In this document: in pieces, positions 25,078 to 32,514 of the stretch
How positions within the stretch are numbered: position 1 is the first letter of the stretch
Layout: each line of letters starts with the position of its first letter
Source of the DNA: Streptomyces sp. NRRL S-337
GTDB lineage: Bacteria; Actinomycetota; Actinomycetes; Streptomycetales; Streptomycetaceae
Length of the DNA: 39,162 nucleotides
Direction: 5' to 3'
NCBI RefSeq assembly: GCF_000720175.1
Contig: NZ_JOIX01000071.1
Coordinates: 1 to 39,162, forward strand
Notes under the pieces: generated by a model
The model's input: the letters and a program-made list of their open reading frames with translations, nothing else
The model's database searches: none
Told to the model about the DNA's origin: nothing
Translations under genes and position numbers: made by a program

Positions 25078-25791
25078 ATGGTCGCCCGCATGCACCACTC
25101 CGCCAGCCCGAGGAAGGGCCGCACGGGCCGCCCGCGCAGCGTCGAGACCGACCACGCGATCCTCAGCGCCACCCGTGCCGCACTCGTCGACCTCGGCTGG
25201 GGAGGGCTGACCATGAGCGAGGTGGCGGCCCGCGCCGGAGTCGCCAAGACGACGCTCTACCGCCGCTGGGCCAACAAGAACGAGCTCGTCGTGGACGCCG
25301 TGGCCGTCCTCTTCGACGAGCTCGAACTCCCCGACCGGGGCTCCCTGCAGGCCGACATCGAGGGCGTGGTGCTGCAGTTCGGCGCGCTGCTGGCCCGGCC
25401 CGAGACCAAGACGGCCCTGATGGCCGTGGTCGCCGAGTCCACCACCGACGAGGCGCTGCACGAACGGATCCGCTCGGCCATCGTCGACCGCCAGAAGCGC
25501 CTGGTCCTGCTGGGCCGGGCGCGAGCGCAGGAACGCGGCGAACTGCCGGCCGACACCCCCGGCGAGGACGGCGCACGGACCGCCGCCCGCACCATGGACC
25601 TGATCTTCGACGTGATCGCCGGCGCGATCGTGCACCGCACCCTGGTCAGCGGCGAACCGGTGGACGCCGACTGGGGCCGGGACTTCACCGCCCTCTTCCT
25701 CGGCGGGCTGGCCGGCCTGGACGGTCAGACCGGCCAGGCCGGCCAGGCCGCCGAGACCGGGCACCGCGTGGAGACGGATCAGACCTGGTAG
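25078..25791 (+). CDS. TetR family transcriptional regulator
   Basis: This 237-residue cytoplasmic repressor-type protein has the HTH near residues 22-68: DHAILSATRAALVDLGWGG, then LTMSEVAARAGVAKTTLYRR and WANKNELVVDA. The C-terminal ligand domain is of the TetR_C type. Its tail has a short Gly/Gln/Ala repeat (GQTGQAGQAAETG) caused by DNA repeats. ATG 25078 or 25090 may be the start. The gene overlaps the convergent dehydratase gene by 13 bp at the 3' ends. The palindrome upstream suggests autoregulation. Ligand and targets are unknown. Confidence 0.92.
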   Translation: MVARMHHSASPRKGRTGRPRSVETDHAILSATRAALVDLGWGGLTMSEVAARAGVAKTTLYRRWANKNELVVDAVAVLFDELELPDRGSLQADIEGVVLQFGALLARPETKTALMAVVAESTTDEALHERIRSAIVDRQKRLVLLGRARAQERGELPADTPGEDGARTAARTMDLIFDVIAGAIVHRTLVSGEPVDADWGRDFTALFLGGLAGLDGQTGQAGQAAETGHRVETDQTW

Positions 25792-26840
25792 CGGTCGGCC
25801 GCGAAGAGGTGCAGATGCTCGGCGACCCACGCCGAGGTCCGCTTCAGCCCCTCCTCCAGGGAGACCTCCGGCTGCCACCCGGACCACTCGCGCGCCCGGG
25901 AGTTGTCCGAAAGCAGCCGTTCCACCTCGCTGCCGGAGGGCCGCAGCCGCGCCGGATCGACCACCACCTCCGCGTCCCGCCCCGAGGCGGCGATCAGTGC
26001 CTCGGCGAGCGCGCCGATCGCGATCTCCCGCCCGGTGCCGAGGTTGACCACCTGCCCCAGCGCCCGGTCGCAGTCGGCCAGCGCCAGGAACCCGGCCGCG
26101 GTGTCCGTGACGTAGGTGAAGTCCCGGGTCGGGGTGAGCGAACCGAGCTTGATCTCCCGGGCGCCCGCGTGCAGTTGGGCCAGGATCGTGGGGATCACGG
26201 CCCGCGCGGACTGCCGGGGCCCGTAGGTGTTGAACGGCCGGACCACGGTCACCGGCAGCTCGAAGGCGTGCCAGTGCGACAGCGCCATCATGTCCGCGCC
26301 GATCTTCGAGGCGGAGTACGGCGACTGCGGCTGCAGCGGGTGGTCCTCGGCGATCGGCGCGGTCCGCGCGGTCCCGTAGACCTCGCTCGTGGAGGTGTGC
26401 ACCAGCCGCCGCACCGCGTGCCGCCGGCAGGCCTCCGCCACGTTCTCCGTGCCCACCACATTGGTCTGCACGTACGCGCCCGGCGAGTCGTAGCTGTACG
26501 GGATCCCGATCAGCGCGGCCAGATGGAAGACCGTGTCGCAGCCGGCGACCACGTCCGCCACCCGGCCCGCGTCCCGTACGTCCCCCGCGACCATCTCCAC
26601 CGGCCCGCCCGGCGTCAGATAACGCGCCAGATTGCCCTTCTCCGCGTACGGCTTGTAGTGCACCAGGGCGCGTACCTCGGCGCCGGCTTCGACGAGCAGA
26701 TCGACCAGGGTGGAACCGATGAACCCCTCGGCCCCGGTGACCAGGACCCGCCGCCCGGCCCACTGCCGTCCAGCGGTGCCTGCGCCGTTGTCGCTGTCAT
26801 TGCTGTGGTTGCTGTTATTGCTGCGGTTGCTGTTGGTCAT
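25779..26840 (-). CDS. NAD-dependent sugar-nucleotide 4,6-dehydratase/epimerase, extended SDR
   Basis: This 353-residue cytoplasmic enzyme has the NAD-binding VLVTGAEGFIGSTLVDLL, FHLAALIGIPYSY, the catalytic serine/threonine region HTSTSEVYG and the YSASK tyrosine-lysine pair, then VVRPFNTYGPRQSARAVIPT. This combination resembles 4,6-dehydratases of the LegB or GDP-mannose/UDP-GlcNAc type more than 4-epimerases. The N-terminus is an Asn/Ser-rich repeat (about residues 3-18). The start is fixed by a 4-bp ATGA overlap with the MurG-like gene upstream, so the two are one operon. It may make a modified sugar nucleotide used by that transferase; this is inference. Confidence 0.9.
   Translation of the reverse strand: MTNSNRSNNSNHSNDSDNGAGTAGRQWAGRRVLVTGAEGFIGSTLVDLLVEAGAEVRALVHYKPYAEKGNLARYLTPGGPVEMVAGDVRDAGRVADVVAGCDTVFHLAALIGIPYSYDSPGAYVQTNVVGTENVAEACRRHAVRRLVHTSTSEVYGTARTAPIAEDHPLQPQSPYSASKIGADMMALSHWHAFELPVTVVRPFNTYGPRQSARAVIPTILAQLHAGAREIKLGSLTPTRDFTYVTDTAAGFLALADCDRALGQVVNLGTGREIAIGALAEALIAASGRDAEVVVDPARLRPSGSEVERLLSDNSRAREWSGWQPEVSLEEGLKRTSAWVAEHLHLFAADRYQV
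26793..26828 (-). repeat. 18-bp tandem repeat coding for an Asn/Ser-rich tract
   Basis: Two 18-bp units (26811-26828 and 26793-26810, about 16 of 18 identical) encode NRSNNS and NHSNDS at the N-terminus of the dehydratase. They use AAT and AAC codons; AAT is rare in this genome. The local GC content is clearly below that of the rest of the gene. Confidence 0.75.
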
Positions 26841-28012
26841 GCCGACTCCTTCAGGTGTGTGCTCAGGTGGTGGTGGCCGGCCAGCGCCAGGGCCTTGGCG
26901 GCCAGCAGGTCCGCGGCACGCGCATGGGTGCCGGGGTCGGCGGCCGCGCCCATCGCGGCCAGTCGGGCGGGGTCCGTCAGCAGCGGGGTGACCAGCGCGT
27001 CCAGCCGCTCCGCCGTGGTCTCGGCGTCGGGCAGCAGCAGCGCGGCGCCGTCGTCGGAGAGCACCCGCGCGTTGTGCGTCTGGTGGTCGCCCGGCGCATG
27101 CGGATACGGCACGAGCACCGCCGGCATCCCGATCGTGGCCAGCTCCGCGACGGTCGCCGAACCGGCCCGGCACACCACGAGGTCCGCCGCGGCGTACGCG
27201 AGGTCCATCCGGTCCAGATAGGGCACGGCCTCGGCGACCGCCGCCCCGCCGTTGGCCGCCAGCAGGGCCCGGGTCTCCTCCAGGGCCGCGGGGCCGGTCT
27301 TGATCAGCATCCGCAGATCGGTATGCGCCCGGTACCGGGCGGCGAGTCCCACCGCCGCCCCGGTCAGCCGGGCCGCGCCCAGGCTGCCGCCGTTGACCAG
27401 CAGCATCCGGGCCCCGTCCGGGACGCCCAGCGCCCGCCGGGCGGCCGGCCGCAGCGCCGTACGGTCCAGCCCGGCGAGCGGGCCCACCAGTGGCATCCCG
27501 ACCGTCTCGGCGCGCTCCCCGCCCGCCAGATGCGGCCGGCTGCGGTCGAAGGCGAGGGCGAGGTGCGGGGTCAGGCGGGCCGCGAACCGGTTCGCCCGGC
27601 CGGGCACCGCGTTGGATTCGTGGATCAGGCTGGGCAGCCCGGCCAGCCGCGCCCCGACGATCACCGGGGCGCTCGGATAGCCGCCCATCCCGACCGCCAC
27701 CTGCGCGCCCTGCTCCTTGAGGATCGTCCGGACCTGGGCGCCCGAGCGCAGCAGCGCGGCCGGCAGCAGATAACGTCGGGCGCCGAGCGAGCGGTCGAAG
27801 GGGATCATGTCGACGGTGTGCAGCCGGTACCCGGCCTGCGGGATCAGCCGGGTTTCCAGCCCGCGTTCGGTCCCGACGAACGAGATCACGGCATCGGGTA
27901 CGGCCCTGCGGAGCGCGTCGGCGAGGGCGAGGCCGGGGTAGATGTGACCGCCGGTGCCACCCGCCCCGATCACGACAGAGAGTGGTGTGCGCATGGCCGC
28001 CACGCTCGCCAT
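26837..28012 (-). CDS. MurG-like UDP-GlcNAc glycosyltransferase (paralogue)
   Basis: This 391-residue peripheral membrane enzyme of the MurG fold (GT28) has the G-loop GAGGTGGHIYPGLALADAL, GMGGYPSAPV, HESNAVPGRANR, VNGGSLGAAR, and the donor-binding AELATIGMPAVLVPYPHAPG with DHQTHNA. MurG adds GlcNAc to lipid I. This gene is not in a division and cell-wall cluster, so it is more likely a second copy or a transferase using a different lipid-linked acceptor or sugar. Its partner is the overlapping dehydratase gene, and it diverges from a two-component system 39 bp away. ATG 28012 is chosen because codon third positions are already GC; ATG 27994 is also possible. Neither has a strong ribosome binding site. 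Confidence 0.87.
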   Translation of the reverse strand: MASVAAMRTPLSVVIGAGGTGGHIYPGLALADALRRAVPDAVISFVGTERGLETRLIPQAGYRLHTVDMIPFDRSLGARRYLLPAALLRSGAQVRTILKEQGAQVAVGMGGYPSAPVIVGARLAGLPSLIHESNAVPGRANRFAARLTPHLALAFDRSRPHLAGGERAETVGMPLVGPLAGLDRTALRPAARRALGVPDGARMLLVNGGSLGAARLTGAAVGLAARYRAHTDLRMLIKTGPAALEETRALLAANGGAAVAEAVPYLDRMDLAYAAADLVVCRAGSATVAELATIGMPAVLVPYPHAPGDHQTHNARVLSDDGAALLLPDAETTAERLDALVTPLLTDPARLAAMGAAADPGTHARAADLLAAKALALAGHHHLSTHLKESA

Positions 28013-28017
28013 GTGCC

Positions 28018-28039
28018 CTAAGAAGCTTCTAAGAGAGGT
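28018..28039. promoter_or_regulatory. Tandem 11-bp CTAAGA repeat in the divergent gap, candidate response-regulator site
   Basis: CTAAGA occurs at 28018-28023 and again at 28029-28034, exactly 11 bp apart; between them is the palindrome AGAAGCTTCT. OmpR/PhoB-type regulators bind such 11-bp direct repeats. The site fills most of the 39-bp gap between the MurG-like gene and the OmpR-type regulator gene and touches the regulator's ribosome binding site. Confidence 0.55.
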
Positions 28040-28051
28040 GTTTGGCAGCCT

Positions 28052-28777
28052 ATGTCCATGCCGCCGTCCACTCCCGGGCCCGCCCCGGCCCCCAAGATCC
28101 TCGTCGTCGACGACGAACCGGAGGTGCGTGCCGCCGTGGAGGACGGCCTGTCCGTGGAGGGCTACGCGGTCCGCGGCGCCGCCGACGGCCTGGCCGCGCT
28201 CTCGGAGGTCGCCGCCTGGCAGCCGGACGCCATCGTCCTGGACGTGATGATGCCGGTCCTGGACGGACTCGCGGTCTGCCGCCGGCTGCGCGCGCTGGAC
28301 GACCGCACGCCCATCCTCGTACTGACCGCGCTGGACTCGGTCAGCGAACGTGTCGACGGGCTGGACGCCGGCGCCGACGACTACCTGGTCAAGCCCTTCG
28401 CCCTGGACGAACTGCTGGCCCGGCTACGGGCCCTGCTCCGCCGGGCCGCGTCCCCCGCCGTCGAGGACACCCGGCTCTCCTTCGACGACCTGGTCGTCGA
28501 CCCGGTCAGCCGCAGCGGCCACCGCGCCGGCCGGCCGCTGGAGTTCAGCCGTACCGAATGGGCGTTGCTGGAGCTGCTCCTGCTGCACCCGGGCCAGGTG
28601 CTGCCCCGCGAGATGATCCTGGAGCGCGTCTGGGGCCACGACTTCGGACCGGACTCCAACTCCCTTGCGGTGTACGTCGGTTACCTCCGCCGCAAACTGG
28701 AGGCCGGCGGCGAGCCCCGCCTGGTCCACACCGTGCACGGCATCGGCTACCGCCTGGGCCTCCCGGAGGACCGATGA
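28052..28777 (+). CDS. OmpR/MprA-type response regulator
   Basis: This 241-residue cytoplasmic regulator has a receiver domain with VVDDE, phospho-acceptor D64 in IVLDVMMPVLDG, T92 in LTAL and K114 in LVKPF. It is followed by a winged-helix Trans_reg_C domain (about 145-238, with SRTEWALLELLLLHPGQVLP and a final HGIGYRL). GAGGTG at 28035-28040 is the ribosome binding site for ATG 28052; ATG 28058 is possible. It overlaps the kinase gene by four bases. The 11-bp repeat in its promoter suggests it controls itself and the divergent MurG-like operon. Confidence 0.95.
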   Translation: MSMPPSTPGPAPAPKILVVDDEPEVRAAVEDGLSVEGYAVRGAADGLAALSEVAAWQPDAIVLDVMMPVLDGLAVCRRLRALDDRTPILVLTALDSVSERVDGLDAGADDYLVKPFALDELLARLRALLRRAASPAVEDTRLSFDDLVVDPVSRSGHRAGRPLEFSRTEWALLELLLLHPGQVLPREMILERVWGHDFGPDSNSLAVYVGYLRRKLEAGGEPRLVHTVHGIGYRLGLPEDR

Positions 28778-30318
28778 GCGGACCGATGAACGGACCGACG
28801 GGCGGGGAGCACGGGGCGCGGGCGAACGGTGCGGGGACGCACGGGGCCGGGACGCACGGGGCCGGGAGGGGCGGGACAGGGGCGCAAGGGCCGGGGGATG
28901 CCGACGGCACCCAGGGGGCGGACGCTCCGGAGACGGCTCCCTGGCGGCGCCACCACTACCCCCTCCGCACCCGCCTCGCCCTGACCGCGTCCGCCGCGGT
29001 CGCCCTGGTCGCGGTCGGCGTCTGCGCCGCCGCCTTCGTGATCATCAGCTACCAGATGTCCCGCCAGCTCGAACTCAACCTCGCCCAGACGGCCACCCAG
29101 AAGATCCACGAGACCCGCGACTGGGGCCCGACCGTGAGCGACGCATCCTGCCGCTACCAGGCCGTGCCCTGCTTCCAGATCGTCCCCGCCGACCCGGCGA
29201 AGGACCCGCGCGGCGGCTACCGCGTCCTGCCGGTGTCCGACACCACCCGCCAGGTCGCGACCGGCCGGCACGCGCCGTACTACCGCGACCTGACGGTCGA
29301 CGGGCAGCCCGTCCGGATGTACACCGCGCCGCGCCCCGGCGGGCACGAGGCACTCCAGGTGGCGCTCCGCTCGGACACCGTCGAACGCGGCGTACGGCAC
29401 GCCGCCTGGGCGCTGTCCGCGGTCGGCGGCGCCGGCATCCTGCTGGCCGCCGCGCTCGGCTACGCGGTCTCCCGGGCGGGCCTGGCGCCGGTCGCCCGCC
29501 TCACCGCGACCGCGGAACGCATCGCCGCCACCCGCGACCCCCGCCACCGCATCGCGCTGCCGGCCGGCCCGACCGCCCAGGACGAACTCACCCGCCTCGC
29601 CGCCACCTTCAACACCATGCTCGCGGCTCTGGAGCAGTCCGTCACCGCCCAGCGCCGCCTGGTCGCCGACGCCTCCCACGAACTGCGGACGCCCCTGACC
29701 GCGCTCCGTACCAACGCCGAACTGCTCGCCCGCGCCGACCGTCTGACCGACGCCCAGCGCGACCGCGCCTCGGCGGCCCTGAACCGGCAGCTGCGCGAGG
29801 TCACCACCCTCGTCAACGACCTCATCGAACTCGCCCGGGACGAGGAGCCCCAGCCGCTGGTCGAACAGGTCCGCCCGGCCGCCCTCCTGGAGCACGCGGT
29901 GGCCACCGCCCGCGGACACTGGCCGGAGACCACCTTCACCCTCCGCATCACCCCTGAAGCGGCCCCGGTCACCACCCCCGGCGTCCCCTCCCGCCTGACC
30001 CGCCTGCTCTCCAACCTCCTCGACAACGCCGCCAAGTTCTCCCCACCGGGCGGCCCCGTGGAGGCCGAACTCGATTGCGCTGCAGGTGAGTTGACCCTGA
30101 CGGTCCGCGACCACGGCCCGGGCATCGCCCCCGAAGACCTCCCCCACGTCTTCGACCGCTTCTACCGCGCCCACGCCGCCCGCGCCCTCCCCGGCTCGGG
30201 CCTGGGCCTCGCCATGGCCCGCCAGATCGCCCACGCCCACGCCGCCGCCCTCACGGCGGAACAGGCCCCGGGCGGCGGCGCGCTGTTCCGGCTGCGGATG
30301 CCGGTGCCGTCGCCCTGA
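28774..30318 (+). CDS. MprB/BaeS-type sensor histidine kinase
   Basis: This 514-residue membrane kinase has a Gly/Ala/His-rich cytoplasmic head (about 1-55), TM1 (68-91), a roughly 120-residue extracellular sensor with two cysteines (C126, C133), TM2 (212-232), and HAMP. HisKA has H302 in ADASHELRTPLTALRTN, and the ATPase part has N418 (LLSNLLDNAAKFS), VRDHGPGI, DRFYRA and the G2 box GSGLGLAMA. ATG 28774 overlaps the regulator stop (ATGA). The ligand is unknown. The adjacent MurG-like operon makes an envelope signal plausible. Confidence 0.95.
   Translation: MSGPMNGPTGGEHGARANGAGTHGAGTHGAGRGGTGAQGPGDADGTQGADAPETAPWRRHHYPLRTRLALTASAAVALVAVGVCAAAFVIISYQMSRQLELNLAQTATQKIHETRDWGPTVSDASCRYQAVPCFQIVPADPAKDPRGGYRVLPVSDTTRQVATGRHAPYYRDLTVDGQPVRMYTAPRPGGHEALQVALRSDTVERGVRHAAWALSAVGGAGILLAAALGYAVSRAGLAPVARLTATAERIAATRDPRHRIALPAGPTAQDELTRLAATFNTMLAALEQSVTAQRRLVADASHELRTPLTALRTNAELLARADRLTDAQRDRASAALNRQLREVTTLVNDLIELARDEEPQPLVEQVRPAALLEHAVATARGHWPETTFTLRITPEAAPVTTPGVPSRLTRLLSNLLDNAAKFSPPGGPVEAELDCAAGELTLTVRDHGPGIAPEDLPHVFDRFYRAHAARALPGSGLGLAMARQIAHAHAAALTAEQAPGGGALFRLRMPVPSP
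28835..28864 (+). repeat. 15-bp tandem repeat in the kinase N-terminus
   Basis: GGACGCACGGGGCCG occurs twice in a row and encodes two copies of a GTHGA-type unit in the disordered head of the kinase. The length is a multiple of three, so copy number can change without frameshift. Confidence 0.7.
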
Positions 30319-30319
30319 G

Positions 30320-30381
30320 GGCGGTTACCGAGGCCGGTACGTGGCGCCTGGGCGGTTACCGAGGCCGATACGTGGCGCCGA
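30320..30381. repeat. 31-bp tandem duplication covering the 3' end of a gene
   Basis: Units 30320-30350 and 30351-30381 are nearly identical (one clear change, CCGGTA versus CCGATA). The right unit includes the last codons (GATYRPR) and stop of the minus-strand gene ending at 30356. The left unit repeats the same codons and stop beyond the gene end, in the gap to the kinase gene. Confidence 0.82.
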
Positions 30382-30715
30382 CCCCGTCGGCCTCCGCCTC
30401 CACGGCCTTCTCCTCGACCTTCGCCCGCACCGCCTGCCGGACCTCCGGCGGCATCGACCGCCAGCTCTCCCGCATCCCGGCAATCCCATCGGTCAGCGCC
30501 CGGTACCCGGACGGGTCGTCCAGTACGTCCTTGAGCTCCAGGCGGCCGCTGAGCAGCTTGCGCGAGAGCTCCTGGACCTCGGGCGGAGCGGACGGGTTGT
30601 CCCGCACCGCCCGCAGGGACCTGGTGAGGTGCTCGTTCTGCTCCTCGGCGAGGTCCCGGTCCTCGACGGGGTAGTCCCGCTCGCCGGGGTGGGCGAATCC
30701 GTTTCCGCTGCTCAT
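30356..30715 (-). CDS. Small hydrophilic protein of unknown function, ESX locus
   Basis: This 119-residue protein is charged, mostly helical by appearance and without membrane segments or a signal (AEEQNEHLTRSLRAVRDNPS, then VEEKAVEAEADG at the end). I do not recognise the family. ATG 30715 was chosen because AAAGGA lies nine bases upstream; a GTG at 30733 overlaps the stop of the preceding gene. It is the third gene of a three-gene operon with two type VII secretion-like genes, so it could be a cytoplasmic partner or chaperone (inference). Its 3' end lies in a 31-bp tandem duplication. Confidence 0.75.
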   Translation of the reverse strand: MSSGNGFAHPGERDYPVEDRDLAEEQNEHLTRSLRAVRDNPSAPPEVQELSRKLLSGRLELKDVLDDPSGYRALTDGIAGMRESWRSMPPEVRQAVRAKVEEKAVEAEADGVGATYRPR

Positions 30716-30729
30716 GGTGGTGGTTCCTT

Positions 30730-31899
30730 TCACCCGAAGGCGTTACGCGCCTGCTCGGCCTCGGCTCGGCCGCTCTCGGTGGTGGGGGTGGGGGGAGGGG
30801 TGGGGGCAGCGGTGGCGGTACGGGTCGACGCGGCGCCCTCGCCCTCGGAGGAGGCGGTGGACTCACCGGTTCCCGCGGAGGCGGTCCTGGTGCCCCCTTC
30901 TCCGGAGGAGGCGGTCGAGCTGCCGGACCCGGACGACCCGGACCCCTCGCCGGACGAGGAGCCGGCACCGCCCTCGGAGGACGCGGTCTCGCCCTCGGCC
31001 GCCGGCTCCTTGTCCTTGTAGCGGACGCCGTGGAGTTCCCGGATGCCCTTGGCCGTCTCCTGCTCGCCCTCCCACATCTGCTTGCCGCCCTCGGCGAAGT
31101 CGCCCTCCGCGACCTTCCTCATCCCCTGGGCCACGTGGACCGCGCCCGTAGCCGCCTGGCTGAGGTCCTTGACCTTGTCGCCGGCGAGGCCGAGCCCGCT
31201 GCCGTCGAGGTTCACCAGCGGCTTGAGGCCCGCCTTGCCGGCCTCTGCCCAGTCGAACCCGTGCTGCGCCCCGAAGTGCGCCTTGATGCCCTGGGTCGCG
31301 ATGTTCCCCCCGAGGCCCTTGGCCGCGTCCTTGGCGAAGTCCATGGCGAGCTCCTTGAGCATCTCGCCGACCTTCTTCTCCACCTTCTGGGCGAGGGCGT
31401 CCTTCACGGCCTGGACGATCTTCTGCTTCGCCTCGGTGATGATCCGGCGGACGAGGACCCGGGTCGTCACCGTGGCCGCGGCCGCGCCGGCCTCGGAGGC
31501 GCCGAGGGTGACCGGAGCCGCTGCCTGGGCGGCGGCGAACTCGATGGCCAGGGCGATCAGTTGGGCGATCACCGCGAGCTTCATCACCAGGACGATCGTG
31601 GCGACCACCTGCAACACGATGGCGAGGGCGTCCGCCGCGTCGGCGGCCTCTTCCAGGAAGCCGCCGTCACCGCCGTACCTCTTCCAGGTCTTGTCGAACG
31701 CCTCGACCGCCTCACCGGAGTTGGCGCCGTGCACGGCGTTGGAGGCGGTGACGCCCTGCGACTGGTACTGGCGGGCGGCGGCGGCGAAGTTGCTCCAGCC
31801 CTCCGCGGCATCCCGCATCTTGTCCTCATCGACATTGGGCCATTGGAAACCCAGCAGATCGAGGATCCAGTCGAGCTCGGTCGGCAGCGTAACGGCCAC
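30730..31899 (-). CDS. WXG100/CpnT-N-like type VII secretion protein without recognisable toxin domain
   Basis: This 389-residue protein resembles the N-terminal module of actinobacterial polymorphic toxins secreted by ESX systems. It has a short start LPTELDWILDLLGFQWPNVD, then a helical WXG100-type segment (KMRDAAEGWSNFAAAARQYQ) and a hydrophobic region (about 90-140). An amphipathic helical part with KQKIVQAVKDALAQKVEKKV comes next. From about residue 300 it is Ser/Gly/Glu/Thr-rich low complexity up to the end. No nuclease, NADase or other toxin domain is seen where one would be expected. The GTG start has GGGGGA upstream. It may be a scaffold, a degenerate toxin, or an unusual effector. 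Confidence 0.78.
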   Translation of the reverse strand: MAVTLPTELDWILDLLGFQWPNVDEDKMRDAAEGWSNFAAAARQYQSQGVTASNAVHGANSGEAVEAFDKTWKRYGGDGGFLEEAADAADALAIVLQVVATIVLVMKLAVIAQLIALAIEFAAAQAAAPVTLGASEAGAAAATVTTRVLVRRIITEAKQKIVQAVKDALAQKVEKKVGEMLKELAMDFAKDAAKGLGGNIATQGIKAHFGAQHGFDWAEAGKAGLKPLVNLDGSGLGLAGDKVKDLSQAATGAVHVAQGMRKVAEGDFAEGGKQMWEGEQETAKGIRELHGVRYKDKEPAAEGETASSEGGAGSSSGEGSGSSGSGSSTASSGEGGTRTASAGTGESTASSEGEGAASTRTATAAPTPPPTPTTESGRAEAEQARNAFG

Positions 31900-31971
31900 G
31901 GTGAGGTGTCCCCCGAGAAACAGTGTGCGTGGATGCGGGTGTACGAGAAGGCAGGCGGAAACGACCGGGCG

Positions 31972-32316
31972 TCAGCCCGCGAAGTGCGGCCGCTGCGCCG
32001 CGTATTTGGCGAGGTGGTCGTGCTGGTCCTGCTCGGTGGAGTCGTAGTGCGCGCCCATCGCTTCCAACTTTTCACCGATCTTGGTGATCTCCTCACCAAG
32101 GTGCGGCATGGAGTCGCAGAGCCCCTCGGCCACCGGCGCGTAGAAATTGTTGAACATATCGAGGAAGTCGTCCTTCCCCCACGCCTCCGCAGGATCACCG
32201 CCGCACGCGGCTTTCAGCTTCTTGGCGGCCTCACCGAATCCGGAGCCGATTTCCCGGAAAACGCCGCCCTGCGTTTTCAGAACGGCCGGATCGACGTCAT
32301 AACCGGCACCCGCCAT
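31972..32316 (-). CDS. EspC/WXG100-like small type VII secretion protein
   Basis: This 114-residue protein starts with MAGAGYDVDPAVLKTQGGVF, followed by a helix-turn-helix hairpin typical of ESX substrates of the EspC or WXG100 size class, with AWGKDDFLDMFNNFY in the middle. It has no signal peptide. Such proteins are secreted as dimers through type VII machinery and often partner the larger protein encoded next. A GGGGGAG ribosome binding site precedes the ATG. No EccC ATPase or membrane component is in the window, so the secretion machine must lie elsewhere. Confidence 0.82.
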   Translation of the reverse strand: MAGAGYDVDPAVLKTQGGVFREIGSGFGEAAKKLKAACGGDPAEAWGKDDFLDMFNNFYAPVAEGLCDSMPHLGEEITKIGEKLEAMGAHYDSTEQDQHDHLAKYAAQRPHFAG

Positions 32317-32365
32317 GACTCCCCCTCGAAAATGGCTTCGACGTACGAATGCAAAGAACGCTTCG

Positions 32366-32380
32366 ACCGTAACGTACGGT
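32366..32380. promoter_or_regulatory. Palindrome ACCGTA-ACG-TACGGT in the divergent gap
   Basis: Perfect 6-bp arms surround three bases. It lies 50 bp upstream of the EspC-like gene and 135 bp before the membrane-protein gene on the other strand. It is a candidate regulator site for the ESX operon. Confidence 0.4.
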
Positions 32381-32514
32381 ATCCGGGACCCGCGGCCACC
32401 GGCGTGAGGAAACGGTGAAGATCCCTTTCACGTCCGGTGCAACCACCGCCGCCCATCGAAGAGTTACGGCAACCGTCGCAACTCCGGCGACGACTACGAA
32501 AGGGAATATCCGTA

